Assembly (NCBI RefSeq): GCF_000160135.1
Contig: NZ_GG729936.1
Location: 119,397-183,396 of the forward strand
Length of the DNA stretch: 64,000 nt
Source: Oribacterium sp. oral taxon 078 str. F0262
Lineage (GTDB): Bacteria; Bacillota; Clostridia; Lachnospirales; Lachnospiraceae
Direction: 5' to 3'
Under the pieces are notes generated by a model. It saw only the letters and a list, made by a program, of their open reading frames with translations. It was not told the DNA's origin and did not search any database. Below are positions 34,939 to 43,341 of this stretch, one piece after another. Position numbers and translations under genes: made by a program. The stretch's first letter is position 1; every line of letters starts with the position of its first letter.

Positions 34939-36510
34939 TCAAAGCTTCTGAAAATCCACATCCCTTTCCGAGCGGATGCGGATTTCCTTCCCATAAACGA
35001 GAGCTCTTCGGCCCGCGCTGAGGTGAATCCCCTGCCCGCTCCTCCCGAAAAGGCCGGAATCCGCAAGGAGAAGACGGTCCTCGGAGAGAAGCTCTGTCCC
35101 TCCTCCCTTTAAAAGAAAATGCTGTCCGTTCTGCGTCCGAAGGCCGATCTCCCCCGCCCCATCGGCTCCCTCCGCATGGCAGCAGTCCAGCGCAAAGCAT
35201 TTCTTCCGCTCATCCCTGTCCCCGAAGAAAAGCCGGACTCCGGCGCCGATCTCCGGCATGCAGTACATCACATTCCCGCTGATCGGCATCCAGGGATAGA
35301 GCTTCTCTCCTCCCCTTCCCGTGTCCTCCGGGAAGGAGAGAGCGAGGCTCTCCTCCTCCGCCCGAAGCACCTTTCCGCAAAGAGAGAGCCCGGCGATCCC
35401 TTCGTTAAAGCGTTCCCGAATTCTCATCCTCTCCGGGTACAGGCCATAGCGGAAGATCAGGCTCCCTCCTGAGAGCTCCGCCCGGACCTCTCCGATGAAG
35501 AAGCGTCCTCCCCGAAAGAAAAGGCGCTCCCCCAAGCGGGCACTCTCACGGGAGGAGAGGAAGAGGAAGGCAGGAGTCTGCCCCGGAAAATCTCCCCTCT
35601 CTTCCCAGGCTGCTCCTCCCAGGTCCGGGAAAAAGCATCCCTCCGGATCAATATCCCCTCCGGGGAAAAAGAGAGTCCGGGAGAAAGCATCCTCTCTCGG
35701 GGGAAAGAAAGTCCGAGAGAAAACATCCTCCTCCGGGGAAAAGAAAGGCCCGAGCCCGAAAAAGCCTGCTTCCGCGAGGGAAGAAAGCCCTCTTCCGGAG
35801 ACAGCGCAGGCTTTGGAAAAGCCGTCCCCAAATCCACCCCGGAGGACAGCTTCCTCGAAGGCCCCGGCGGAAGCGGGGCGCTCCGGAAAGCGGAGTCCCT
35901 CCGAAAAGGACAAAGAAGAAGCGGATCTCGAAAGCTCCGAAGAGCCCGGCAAAAAAGAAAGCTCCCTCGCTTTCCCTTCTTCCCCGGCGGAAAAGATATG
36001 AAAGCGCGCCTTTCCGCCCCCATACTCCGGAAGGAGCAGCGCATCCCTTCGGGAAAACACTCTCTTTAAAAGCTCCCAGTCCGTCTCCCGGTACTGAAGA
36101 AGGATGCCCCGGATATCTCCCGCGGGAACACGGGGCGGAAGCTCCTCCTCCGGGAGAAGCTCTCTTAAAAGCTCCGAAAGAGGAAGCTCCCCCTCCTGAA
36201 AAAAGCGATTTTGAGGGAGGCAGTCTAATTCCCGGCTCAGGCTCAGGATAAGGACAGAAGCCGAGCGGCTCCCGGCCCGTTCGAAAATCCGGATTCCCCA
36301 CAGGATTCCGGAGAAAAGCTTCTCCCCATTTTCCGAGGAAAAGAGCTCCGCCGGGCCTCCGGGAAGCTCCTCCACACCCCCGGAGGAGCCGGAAAGGATC
36401 CCCTCCGCCCGGAGAAAAGCATGCTCATTTGCCGATGCAAAAAGTGAAAGCTTCTCCGGAAGCATCGCTCCCTCTCCCAAAGAAAGTCTGAGTTCCCCCG
36501 CTGTGATCAT
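34939..36510 (-). CDS. VgrG/phage gpD-like protein 2, with repetitive insertion
   Basis: 523 aa. The N-terminal part has the late-control-D/VgrG pattern: FSGILWGIRIFE near residue 75 and the signature LQYRETDWELLKRVFSR near 150. Residues about 260-300 are a low-complexity F/S/P/E insertion with repeated FSPEEDVFSRTF-like units. The C terminus has an OB-like segment (MPISGNVMYCMPEIGAGVRLFFGD) and a beta-rich tail ending in IRIRSERDVDFQKL. ATG 36510 has GGGAGGAAG upstream; the frame is open to 36693 without a site. Likely a spike-like protein of a contractile-injection-related cluster. Confidence 0.72.
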   Translation of the reverse strand: MITAGELRLSLGEGAMLPEKLSLFASANEHAFLRAEGILSGSSGGVEELPGGPAELFSSENGEKLFSGILWGIRIFERAGSRSASVLILSLSRELDCLPQNRFFQEGELPLSELLRELLPEEELPPRVPAGDIRGILLQYRETDWELLKRVFSRRDALLLPEYGGGKARFHIFSAGEEGKARELSFLPGSSELSRSASSLSFSEGLRFPERPASAGAFEEAVLRGGFGDGFSKACAVSGRGLSSLAEAGFFGLGPFFSPEEDVFSRTFFPPREDAFSRTLFFPGGDIDPEGCFFPDLGGAAWEERGDFPGQTPAFLFLSSRESARLGERLFFRGGRFFIGEVRAELSGGSLIFRYGLYPERMRIRERFNEGIAGLSLCGKVLRAEEESLALSFPEDTGRGGEKLYPWMPISGNVMYCMPEIGAGVRLFFGDRDERKKCFALDCCHAEGADGAGEIGLRTQNGQHFLLKGGGTELLSEDRLLLADSGLFGRSGQGIHLSAGRRALVYGKEIRIRSERDVDFQKL

Positions 36511-36890
36511 ACTCTTCCTCCCGATCTTATCCCTCCCCTTTCCGGGGCTTTTCTTCTCTCCTATCACTCTCCGCCCGAAGCTATTATCCCCAGGTATCCG
36601 CACTCCGAAAAGAGCAGCAATTCTGTGCCCGGGCTTCCTTGGATTCCGGTGAGCATGCCCTTTCCCATCCCACGGCTCCCGACCGAGCCGCATCTCCCAT
36701 GCCCTGAAAAAGCTCTTCCCTTATTCCGGCGGGCCCGACCTTTCTTATCCCGCGGCTTCCGACCGATCTGCATCTCCCATGCCTCGAATGAGCCCTTCCC
36801 TTCTTCTGGTGAGAAACCCGCCCTTTCCCATTCCGCAGCTCCCAACCGCCCTGTATCTCCCATGACCCGGATAAGCCCTCCCCCCCCCAC
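36511..36890. other. Intergenic region holding an 80-83 bp tandem repeat
   Basis: No gene supported. About 36634-36870 carries three imperfect copies of an 80-83 bp unit; the mark CATCTCCCATG occurs near 36691 and 36771 and as TATCTCCCATG near 36854. Unit lengths differ and are not multiples of three, which argues against coding. Confidence 0.8.
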
Positions 36891-37400
36891 TCAGGCAAGC
36901 TCCAAAGCGCGGAGGGAGAAGCCGTCAACTCCGCGTTTTAAAAGGCTTTCCGCGAGATCCACGCGAATTACCACATGATCCGGGATGCGGAAAAGGGAGA
37001 GATCCGGAATTTTCTCCCTTATGAGGATCCCTTTTTCAAGCTCCCCGCCAAAGCGGCGGGAGCTTTTCTCCGAAAGGCAGGGAATTTCTTTCAGGATCGG
37101 AATGCAATACTCCCGTTTCTCCTCCTCTTTGAGAAAGAGCAGTCTCTTAGAGACCATACGCGGCTCATAGAGGCTCAAAACCCTTTGAAAGCGCTCTGAG
37201 ATCAGAAAGAGCTCCCGCTCGTAGACATCAAGCTCCGGGAGTACTTCTCTCCCAAAGAAGCGGAAGCTCAGAAGCTCCGGAAGCTTCCCGGAGAAGCCGG
37301 GCCTTGCATATTCCGCGGGAAAGCGGGAGGAGAGCTCACGGATTCCCGGAAACATCCCTCCATATTGCCTCCCTCCGATCAGATAGTACCTTCCTCTCAT
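36891..37400 (-). CDS. Imm11/DUF1629-like putative immunity protein
   Basis: 169 aa, soluble. The opening MRGRYYLIGG, the central ISERFQRVLSLYEP, and the end (IPDHVVIRVDLAESLLKRGVDGFSLRALEL) resemble the DUF1629/Imm11 group of polymorphic-toxin immunity proteins. This is recognition by pattern, not search. ATG 37400 has a GGCAGGGAG site. It lies between the two VgrG-like genes, the place where toxin or immunity genes occur in type VI and related clusters. No obvious toxin gene is adjacent. Confidence 0.5.
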   Translation of the reverse strand: MRGRYYLIGGRQYGGMFPGIRELSSRFPAEYARPGFSGKLPELLSFRFFGREVLPELDVYERELFLISERFQRVLSLYEPRMVSKRLLFLKEEEKREYCIPILKEIPCLSEKSSRRFGGELEKGILIREKIPDLSLFRIPDHVVIRVDLAESLLKRGVDGFSLRALELA

Positions 37401-37549
37401 ACTCCCTGCCTCTCTCAGAAACTCTGTCTTTCTCTGCCCGCTCTCTTATCCCTCCCTCAGGAGCTCTCCCTCCCGGATGAAAAAAGCGCTTCCTCGGAAT
37501 CTCCCGCAAAAGGATCCGGAGAGCTCTCCTCCGGGAAAGCCTCTCCCTC

Positions 37550-38032
37550 TTAGGAGAGAGACAGCTCTCCCGAAGAAAACAGCGGATCCACTCTCTCCAT
37601 ATAAATGCCAAAGCCGAAGAATACCCTCCTCCCCTCCGCGAGGAGCCGCTCCCCGAGCTCCGAACAGAGCTCCGAAAAAAAGCGCTCAAGCTCCGCTTCG
37701 TAGAGCTCTGCCCCTAAGAGGCGCCTCTTCTCCCGTTCCTCTCCGGAGGGAAAGGCGGAAAGATCCTCCTCTATCTGTTCTCGAAGCTCCGGAACTGGCA
37801 GAAAGGCTTCTTCCTCCGAGAGATCGAGATAGAGCTCCCGGTCGCAGGCCGTGACAAGGAGCCCATAGTCCCCGGAGAGATAGCTCGATCGAAGCGGGGA
37901 GAGAAGAAGAAATTCTGTCTCCGGCTTTTTCTCAAGCAGCAGGGAAACGATTTGAGAGAGCTCCGAAAGACGGCTCTCCCGTTTCCTTTCCATACGCTCT
38001 GAAAATTCTCTCCGCCTTTCTCGATCCCGCAT
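37550..38032 (-). CDS. Unknown charged protein in the VgrG-like cluster
   Basis: 160 aa, rich in E, R, S and L, with predicted helical ends and a strand-rich centre (FLLLSPLRSSYLSGDYGLLVTACDRELYLDL). No family recognised. ATG 38032 has GGAGGGAGGGGAT upstream and lies 12 bp after the VgrG-like 1 stop. A 149-bp gap without a gene follows. Confidence 0.6.
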   Translation of the reverse strand: MRDRERRREFSERMERKRESRLSELSQIVSLLLEKKPETEFLLLSPLRSSYLSGDYGLLVTACDRELYLDLSEEEAFLPVPELREQIEEDLSAFPSGEEREKRRLLGAELYEAELERFFSELCSELGERLLAEGRRVFFGFGIYMERVDPLFSSGELSLS

Positions 38033-38044
38033 ATCCCCTCCCTC

Positions 38045-39403
38045 CTAGCTCATCAGTATCCTTCTTCCGTCCGCCCGGATCTCCTCCGAGAGCCGTATGC
38101 TCCCCTCCCGCTGCCGGATATAGATCTCTCCCGCCGCGCTCACACAGACATTCTCCGCCTCACTGCAAAGAGAGAGTTCCCCTCCGCTTTGAAGCGACAA
38201 TCCCTTTTTGCTCCGGACCTCGATCCCATCCCGATCGGATAAGCTGATAAAATTCCCCCCGCGGTCTCTGAGGAGAATCCCTCCGGGATAGAGCCGGAGC
38301 TCGTGCCCGTTCCGGTCCCTCAGAAACTTTTGCTCCGGCCTGTCCCTGCCTCCGGCTGTTCCGAGATGCACGGCGCTTGCGGCGTAGGCCTTTCTCTCGT
38401 CCGCATCGGGAAAGCGCAGCATCACCCGGTCCCCGGGCTCCGGCATGCCATACCATCCGCTCCCGTCCCTTCCGGAATAGACCGTCGCATAGGGAAAATA
38501 CGCCGCCGGGCGAAGACCGGACTCATCTCCATCGATCGAAAGCCGCACTGTGACACCGGAGACCTCAGAGACCTCAGCGAAAAGAAGGACGCCGGAGAGA
38601 CGCCTGTTTTCGCGCCGGGACGCCTTCAGATCCCCTGTCCTCACAAGGAGGCTCTCCTGCATGCTCTCTCCCTTCTCCAGGCGAAGAGAGGTCTGAAAAA
38701 CCGTGTAGCTCTCTCCCCCCAGGCGAAGTTTCTGTCCGGGCTTATAGCGCTTCCTCCCCCTGCAGTGCAGGAGACGTACCGCCCCCGTAAAGCCCGCGCA
38801 CTCTTGAAGCGCCGATACAGAAAGAAGCTCCTTCTCCGATATCTCCTCCTCGCTCTCCCCTCTTTCGGGAATGCCGAAAAAGAAATGACAGCCCCCGCTC
38901 GCCGGATCCGGGCAAAGCCAGCTTCCAAGCTCCGAGGCAAGACGCGAGAGAAAGGCCCAGTCGCTCTCCCTGTACTGAACATAGAGTCTGGAAATCGGGC
39001 GCTCCGCCGAGGAAGGCATGATGACATCCGCCCCGGAATAATCCCGGACCAGACGGGAGACAAGCTCACGAAAGCGAAGAGCGGGATCTTGAAAAACGCG
39101 GAGATGCTCTCTTTGATCCATCAAAACGGTGGCGCTCGAAAGCTCCCAGAAGAGCTCATGCACGGCGGCGCGGCTTTGAACCCGGACCGCGCTCACTACT
39201 CCCTGAAAGAAAAGCTGATCTCCCTCCTCCGAATGCTCCATAATCCTCTCAGACTGTCCCGTACTGCCAAGACAGCGCTGCTTCTCGGACTCCGGGATCA
39301 AGGCGCGAAGATAAAAGCGGCTGTGTTCCCCGATTCCCTGAAAAAGTGCGTAATCTAAAACCTCAAGAAAGGAGTATTCCTCCGAAAAGATAAAACTGTT
39401 CAT
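38045..39403 (-). CDS. VgrG/phage gpD-like protein 1
   Basis: 452 aa. The N-terminal half matches the late-control-D/VgrG architecture: FFQGVVSAVRV near residue 65, then the signature LYVQYRESDWAFLSRLASELG near 140. An OB-fold segment (GWYGMPEPGDRVMLRFPDADERKAYA, near 325) and a beta-rich C terminus (NGHELRLYPGGILLRD) match a gp5-like spike. In type VI and phage systems such proteins trimerise as the puncturing tip. ATG 39403 has GGAGG upstream; the frame is open further to 39628. First gene of the cluster. No sheath, tube, PAAR or ClpV gene is seen nearby. Confidence 0.8.
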   Translation of the reverse strand: MNSFIFSEEYSFLEVLDYALFQGIGEHSRFYLRALIPESEKQRCLGSTGQSERIMEHSEEGDQLFFQGVVSAVRVQSRAAVHELFWELSSATVLMDQREHLRVFQDPALRFRELVSRLVRDYSGADVIMPSSAERPISRLYVQYRESDWAFLSRLASELGSWLCPDPASGGCHFFFGIPERGESEEEISEKELLSVSALQECAGFTGAVRLLHCRGRKRYKPGQKLRLGGESYTVFQTSLRLEKGESMQESLLVRTGDLKASRRENRRLSGVLLFAEVSEVSGVTVRLSIDGDESGLRPAAYFPYATVYSGRDGSGWYGMPEPGDRVMLRFPDADERKAYAASAVHLGTAGGRDRPEQKFLRDRNGHELRLYPGGILLRDRGGNFISLSDRDGIEVRSKKGLSLQSGGELSLCSEAENVCVSAAGEIYIRQREGSIRLSEEIRADGRRILMS

Positions 39404-40102
39404 AGAAGCCTCCGAAAAACAGGTAGAAAAAATAGTGGAAGGAATAAAGAAAAAGCAGGAAATTCCCGGATGAAGAAAGAGAGCCGCCGTCCGAGAACAT
39501 AGCGGAAGGATCATGGCAGACGAGAAAAGCCGCATGGAAATGGATCTATGGATGCCCTTTGATCCCGCACTGTCGCAGAAAGGAAAACTGCCGAAGAAAA
39601 ACGGCGTGGGAACTGGCAGGAAAATCAAAAGCCGTCCGCATTTTTCAGAAGTTGGAAGATTGAAAGATCAAAAAATCGGAAAATGGAAAGGCTGAGAAAT
39701 GGAAAGCCCGGAGGATCGGAAAATGGGAATGCTGAATATCAGAATCAGAATACTGTCGGTTTTCATGCCGTCGCTTTTTGCCAGGTGGCGTTTCAGCCGC
39801 CTGAAAGCGGGCTCTCCTTTACCGGAACGGGCTCAGATAGAATAAAGCGAATTCAGAAAGAATAAAAACCCGAGCAAAATGGAACTCGCTGCCCTGCGGC
39901 ATCCGACTTTAAGAAAAGTATAGCATATAGAACGTTTTCCCTCAATCCTCCAGCGCCTGTTTCCGGACTTTCTGCCTTTTGCCGGAGAAAAGAGGGGAAT
40001 TCTATGGGATTCCCACAATTAGTTTTCCGGGAGAGTTTCTTTCTTTCCTCCCCCGAAGAAATAAGCGGGATTCCTCCCCTCCATCCTCAGAAAAGAAAGA
40101 GC
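39404..40102. other. Gene-free region upstream of the VgrG-like cluster
   Basis: No convincing gene. The stretch is AT-richer than its surroundings, with purine-rich direct repeats near 39655-39730 (GGAAAATGG variants) and one copy of CATGGCAGACGAG near 39514. A promoter for the cluster should lie close to 39403-39500, but no clear -35/-10 pair was found. Confidence 0.5.
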
Positions 40103-40131
40103 GCCCGCATCCCCGTTTCAGGAGTGCGGGC
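40091..40131 (-). terminator. Intrinsic terminator after the YbaK-like gene
   Basis: Minus-strand hairpin GCCCGCA...TGCGGGC (with CTCC/GGGG inner pairs) at 40103-40131, followed by a T-rich tract. Confidence 0.75.
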
Positions 40132-40169
40132 AGAGAAAAACGTCCCAAGGCTATTAAAGTGTCTCAAGA

Positions 40170-40670
40170 TTATTTTGGAAGCTTCACGAAATCGACTTCA
40201 TTTCCCTGGTTCTCGATGAAGCGCCGGAGATCCCGGAAGGAGAGCCAGATTGTCGCGGTATTCTCATTCGGATGGATCCCGATCTCCTTTCTGGTTCTGA
40301 GGTCCTGATCGAAGACGACGATCACCTCATGCTCCTCATCATTTAAAATTCCAAGCGGAGAGACCGAGCCCTGCGAGACGCCGAGGTACTTTTCCAGACG
40401 CTCCGGAGAGGCGAAGCTCAGCCTCGAAGAGCCGATCTGATCCGCGACGTCTGTAAGATCCACCTTCTTCTCCTCCAGGGCCACAATCAGGAAATGGTTC
40501 TTTCCCTTCTGATCCCGAACGAAGAGGTTCTTGCACACATTCCCCCTCGCCGTGATGCCGGCCGCGTCCATCTCCTCCATCGTACAGACCACCGGATGCT
40601 CCAGCTTATCATAGCGGATCCCGGCCGCGTCCAGCGCCGCGAGCGTCCTCTCCTTCGCATTCTCCATCAT
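40170..40670 (-). CDS. YbaK/ProX-type aminoacyl-tRNA deacylase
   Basis: 166 aa. The family hydrolyses mischarged aminoacyl-tRNAs in trans (for example Ala- or Cys-tRNAPro). Motifs: HPVVCTMEEM near residue 25, CKNLFVRDQKGKNHFLIV with the catalytic-type Lys near 47, and GSVSPLGILND near 100. ATG 40670 has AAAGGAG upstream. Specificity among ProXp-ala, YbaK or PrdX-like members is not resolved. Confidence 0.85.
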   Translation of the reverse strand: MMENAKERTLAALDAAGIRYDKLEHPVVCTMEEMDAAGITARGNVCKNLFVRDQKGKNHFLIVALEEKKVDLTDVADQIGSSRLSFASPERLEKYLGVSQGSVSPLGILNDEEHEVIVVFDQDLRTRKEIGIHPNENTATIWLSFRDLRRFIENQGNEVDFVKLPK

Positions 40671-40854
40671 AGTCTTCTCTCCTTTCCGCTCCGAAGGAAA
40701 CGGCGCTCCTTCCTGCCGCCCCGCCGAAAAATCCGGAGCAATCGGCCTTTCCTGCCTGGCAAACTTCCGCTGCGGGGATCCCTTCCCGGAGAAACGCTCT
40801 GCCGCCGATCCAAAGCTCTCCCTCTGACCATGCTTTTACCGCAGCCTCTCCTTC

Positions 40855-41868
40855 CTAAAAGCTGACCGGCTCTTTGATTTCCCCGGTTCTTGCGATGCCT
40901 TCGAGATAGAGCACAGGTCCGATCCCCCGATACTCCTCCCTCTCCTCCAGCTTCACACGGGCACTCAGCTTCACCCAGTCCCGGGTATGAAAGGGAGCCA
41001 GCTCCTTCGGGTCCCCCTTGCAGACAAAGCCGAGGAAGCTCATATCGGCCGCGCAGCAGGTCATCGCCATTCGGCCCGGAATGAACTCATTCTCAGGCAT
41101 TCCCCTCCGCTTCAGCACCATCGCGGCAAAGGACAGCTTCTTATTGAGGTAGCGCTCCGGATTGTCCATACAGTCGAGGAACCAGGTTCCATAGTCCTCT
41201 GCCTTGATGTCGATCCGCTCCGCATTGAGATCATAGGGAAGCTCCTCGGGAAGCGCGGACTGCGGGATCTCCCCCTCCTTGTCCTCCATGACGATCATCG
41301 CGTTCTGCCCCATCGCACGGATCTTTCTCCGATAATCGACCAGCTTTTCGTTTGAGATATTGTCACAGCGATTTACTACCGCAAGCTCCGCATTCCGAAG
41401 CATCTGTCCGAGGTAGGACTTCATATTTCCGAGGTAGAGCTCCAGCGTGGAGCCGTCTATGATCGTGATGATCTGATAAATCTCCCAGTTCTCCGGCAGG
41501 GAGAGCTCATAGTCCGGCGCCCTGCCCTGCTTTTCGGAGAGAACCCGCTCGCTCATCGGCCCGCCGCAAAGATCATCCTGATTCCAGATGCCATTCCACT
41601 CAATGATGACCCGCTCCGGGCGGTATTTTTCGGTAAGCGCCGAGAGATACTCTCGATTGAAGTCCCGGATCTCCTCCATGCGGAGCGCCGTCGTGCGGTA
41701 CTGTTCGAGAAAAGCCGGCTCATACTCCGACTCTCCCTCCTCGCAGAGCAGAAGGAGGGTCCTCCCCTCCGTCTGGAAATATTCCTGCTCCATCGTAAAT
41801 TTGATAAATTCGGTTTTTCCCGCTTCCAGAAAGCCATTGATGAGAAAAACAGGAATCTTGTCCGCCAT
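40855..41868 (-). CDS. COG0523-like GTPase N domain fused to a TIGR03943-like domain
   Basis: 337 aa. Residues 1-215 form a CobW-like G3E GTPase: Walker A NGFLEAGKTEF near 11 and NRCDN near 165. The CxCC metal motif typical of these GTPases is absent (the region reads LLCEEGESEYE). The C-terminal 110 residues contain MTCCAADMSFLGFVCKG, a signature of TIGR03943/YcgQ-like proteins that work with metal-related permeases. It sits 37 bp downstream of the His-rich G3E gene, so both probably serve metal handling. ATG 41868 has AAGGAGGGG. Confidence 0.75.
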   Translation of the reverse strand: MADKIPVFLINGFLEAGKTEFIKFTMEQEYFQTEGRTLLLLCEEGESEYEPAFLEQYRTTALRMEEIRDFNREYLSALTEKYRPERVIIEWNGIWNQDDLCGGPMSERVLSEKQGRAPDYELSLPENWEIYQIITIIDGSTLELYLGNMKSYLGQMLRNAELAVVNRCDNISNEKLVDYRRKIRAMGQNAMIVMEDKEGEIPQSALPEELPYDLNAERIDIKAEDYGTWFLDCMDNPERYLNKKLSFAAMVLKRRGMPENEFIPGRMAMTCCAADMSFLGFVCKGDPKELAPFHTRDWVKLSARVKLEEREEYRGIGPVLYLEGIARTGEIKEPVSF

Positions 41869-41905
41869 TTCCCCTCCTTCTCCGCTTTTTCCCGGCAGTA
41901 AAAGC

Positions 41906-43234
41906 TCAATGCGCTGATCCCGCCTCCCGGAAGCTCTTCTCCAGGAGCTCCTCCTTCAGCTTCTCTCCGATCACAACGACCTTTCCGGTATACTCCGGCG
42001 CGCCCTCCCGGATCTCTGTCTGACCCGGCACGAGATCAAAGTAGAGCCAGCTGCCGTCCGGAGCGGGGAGCATGCCCTTCGCCCGGATGACATTGCCGAA
42101 CTTCTCGCTCTCCGCCATATCCGAAAGCAGCGCCTCAAGCCAGGCTCTGTCGTAGGCCTTCGCGGTCTCGAGCCCCCAACTTGTGAAGATCTCATCGGCA
42201 TCGTGCTCTTCCCCGTGATGGTGATGATGATGGCGGTGGACCCGCAGCCCATCCTCACTGCCCTGTCCACTCTCCGCCTCCTCCTCGTGATGATGGTGAT
42301 GATGAGCGCAGCATTCGCCTTCATGATGGGAATGCCCCTCTTCGCATGCCTCGGAGTCCTCTCCATGATGATGGTGATGGCCGCAGCATTCGCCTTCATG
42401 GCGGGAATGTCCCTCTTCGCATGCCTCGGAGTCCTCTCCATGATGGTGGTGATGGCCGCAGCATTCGCCTTCATGATGGGAATGTCCCTCTTCGCATGCC
42501 TCGGAGTCCTCTCCATGATGATGGTGATGGCAGTGAGCATGTCCCTCACGGTGATCATGCTCCTCCTCTTCCCTATGCCGCTCCTCGTGCTCCCGCACTC
42601 TCTCCATCGCCTCTCGAAGAAGCTCCTCCTCCATATCATCCGGCTTTGAGATAAGCTCCATCAGCCTTCCGCCGTCCAGCTTGTCCAGCGGCGTAGTGAC
42701 GAGCACTGCCTTCGGATTCCGCTCTCTCACGATTTCCACCGCTTCCTGAATCTTATCCTCCGGCGCGATATCCGTCCTCGAGAGTACAACTGCCGCGGCA
42801 TAGCGAATCTGATTGTCAAAAAACTCGCCGAAATTCTTCGAATAGAGCTTTGCCTTCTTCGCGTCCACGATCGTCACCGCTGCATGAAGCTCCACCTCCA
42901 TGTTTTTAGAGGCGGACTTTACCGCTCCGATGATATCAGAGAGCTTTCCCACTCCGGAGGGCTCAATAATGATCCGATCCGGCTTGAATTTCTCCGCTAC
43001 CTCCCGGAGAGAGCTCTCAAAATCCCCGACCAGAGAACAGCAAATGCAGCCCTGATTCATCTCCCGGATCTCAATCCCGGAATCCTTGAGGAAGCCGCCG
43101 TCGATGCCGATCTCGCCAAACTCATTTTCGATGAGCACGACCTTCTCTCCCTTCAGCGCCTCCGACAGAAGCTTCCGGATAAAGCTCGTCTTTCCGGCCC
43201 CCAAAAAGCCGGAGATAATATCTATTTTTGTCAT
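41906..43234 (-). CDS. COG0523 (G3E) metallochaperone GTPase with His/Cys-rich repeats
   Basis: 442 aa. Walker A GFLGAGKTSF near residue 9, the metal motif GCICC near 62, and the C-terminal CobW domain are intact. Between the domains (about residues 225-345) lies a metal-binding insert: three near-identical 25-residue units of the form HHHHHGEDSEACEEGHSHH plus EGECC, with flanking His runs. COG0523 proteins insert or supply zinc, nickel or cobalt. A sigma-A promoter with perfect consensus lies at 43306-43334. AGGAGG precedes the ATG. Confidence 0.92.
   Translation of the reverse strand: MTKIDIISGFLGAGKTSFIRKLLSEALKGEKVVLIENEFGEIGIDGGFLKDSGIEIREMNQGCICCSLVGDFESSLREVAEKFKPDRIIIEPSGVGKLSDIIGAVKSASKNMEVELHAAVTIVDAKKAKLYSKNFGEFFDNQIRYAAAVVLSRTDIAPEDKIQEAVEIVRERNPKAVLVTTPLDKLDGGRLMELISKPDDMEEELLREAMERVREHEERHREEEEHDHREGHAHCHHHHHGEDSEACEEGHSHHEGECCGHHHHHGEDSEACEEGHSRHEGECCGHHHHHGEDSEACEEGHSHHEGECCAHHHHHHEEEAESGQGSEDGLRVHRHHHHHHGEEHDADEIFTSWGLETAKAYDRAWLEALLSDMAESEKFGNVIRAKGMLPAPDGSWLYFDLVPGQTEIREGAPEYTGKVVVIGEKLKEELLEKSFREAGSAH
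42286..42540. repeat. 75-bp tandem repeat inside the His-rich GTPase gene
   Basis: About three copies of a 75-bp unit, each encoding 25 residues and differing at few bases. High identity suggests recent expansion and possible copy-number variation among strains. Confidence 0.85.
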
Positions 43235-43305
43235 GATACCTCCTAAAATCCCGCCGCCCGGAGGCGGACAGTCTTGCTTTTAGCACTCATTTTCCTTAAC
43301 TGCTG

Positions 43306-43334
43306 ATTATAGGCTCGCCGCAGCGCCTTGTCAA
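43306..43334 (-). promoter_or_regulatory. Consensus promoter of the metallochaperone operon
   Basis: Minus strand TTGACA, 17-bp spacer, TATAAT, all 12 consensus bases matched. It starts inside the end of the upstream gene (stop at 43342). A partial CIRCE-like pair overlaps the -10 downstream side. Confidence 0.88.
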
Positions 43335-43341
43335 GAAAGCA

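Noticed and set aside
36564..36890. 108-codon minus-strand frame across the 80-83 bp repeats
   Set aside because: Repeat copies of 80 and 83 bp put the same DNA in different frames, giving unrelated peptides, which argues against selection for coding.
38303..39358. 351-codon plus-strand frame opposite the VgrG-like gene
   Set aside because: The minus-strand product has VgrG signatures and a ribosome site; the plus frame has neither.
43250..43334. Zur box before the zinc-chaperone-like gene
   Set aside because: No ATTACGA-like inverted repeat was seen around the promoter.
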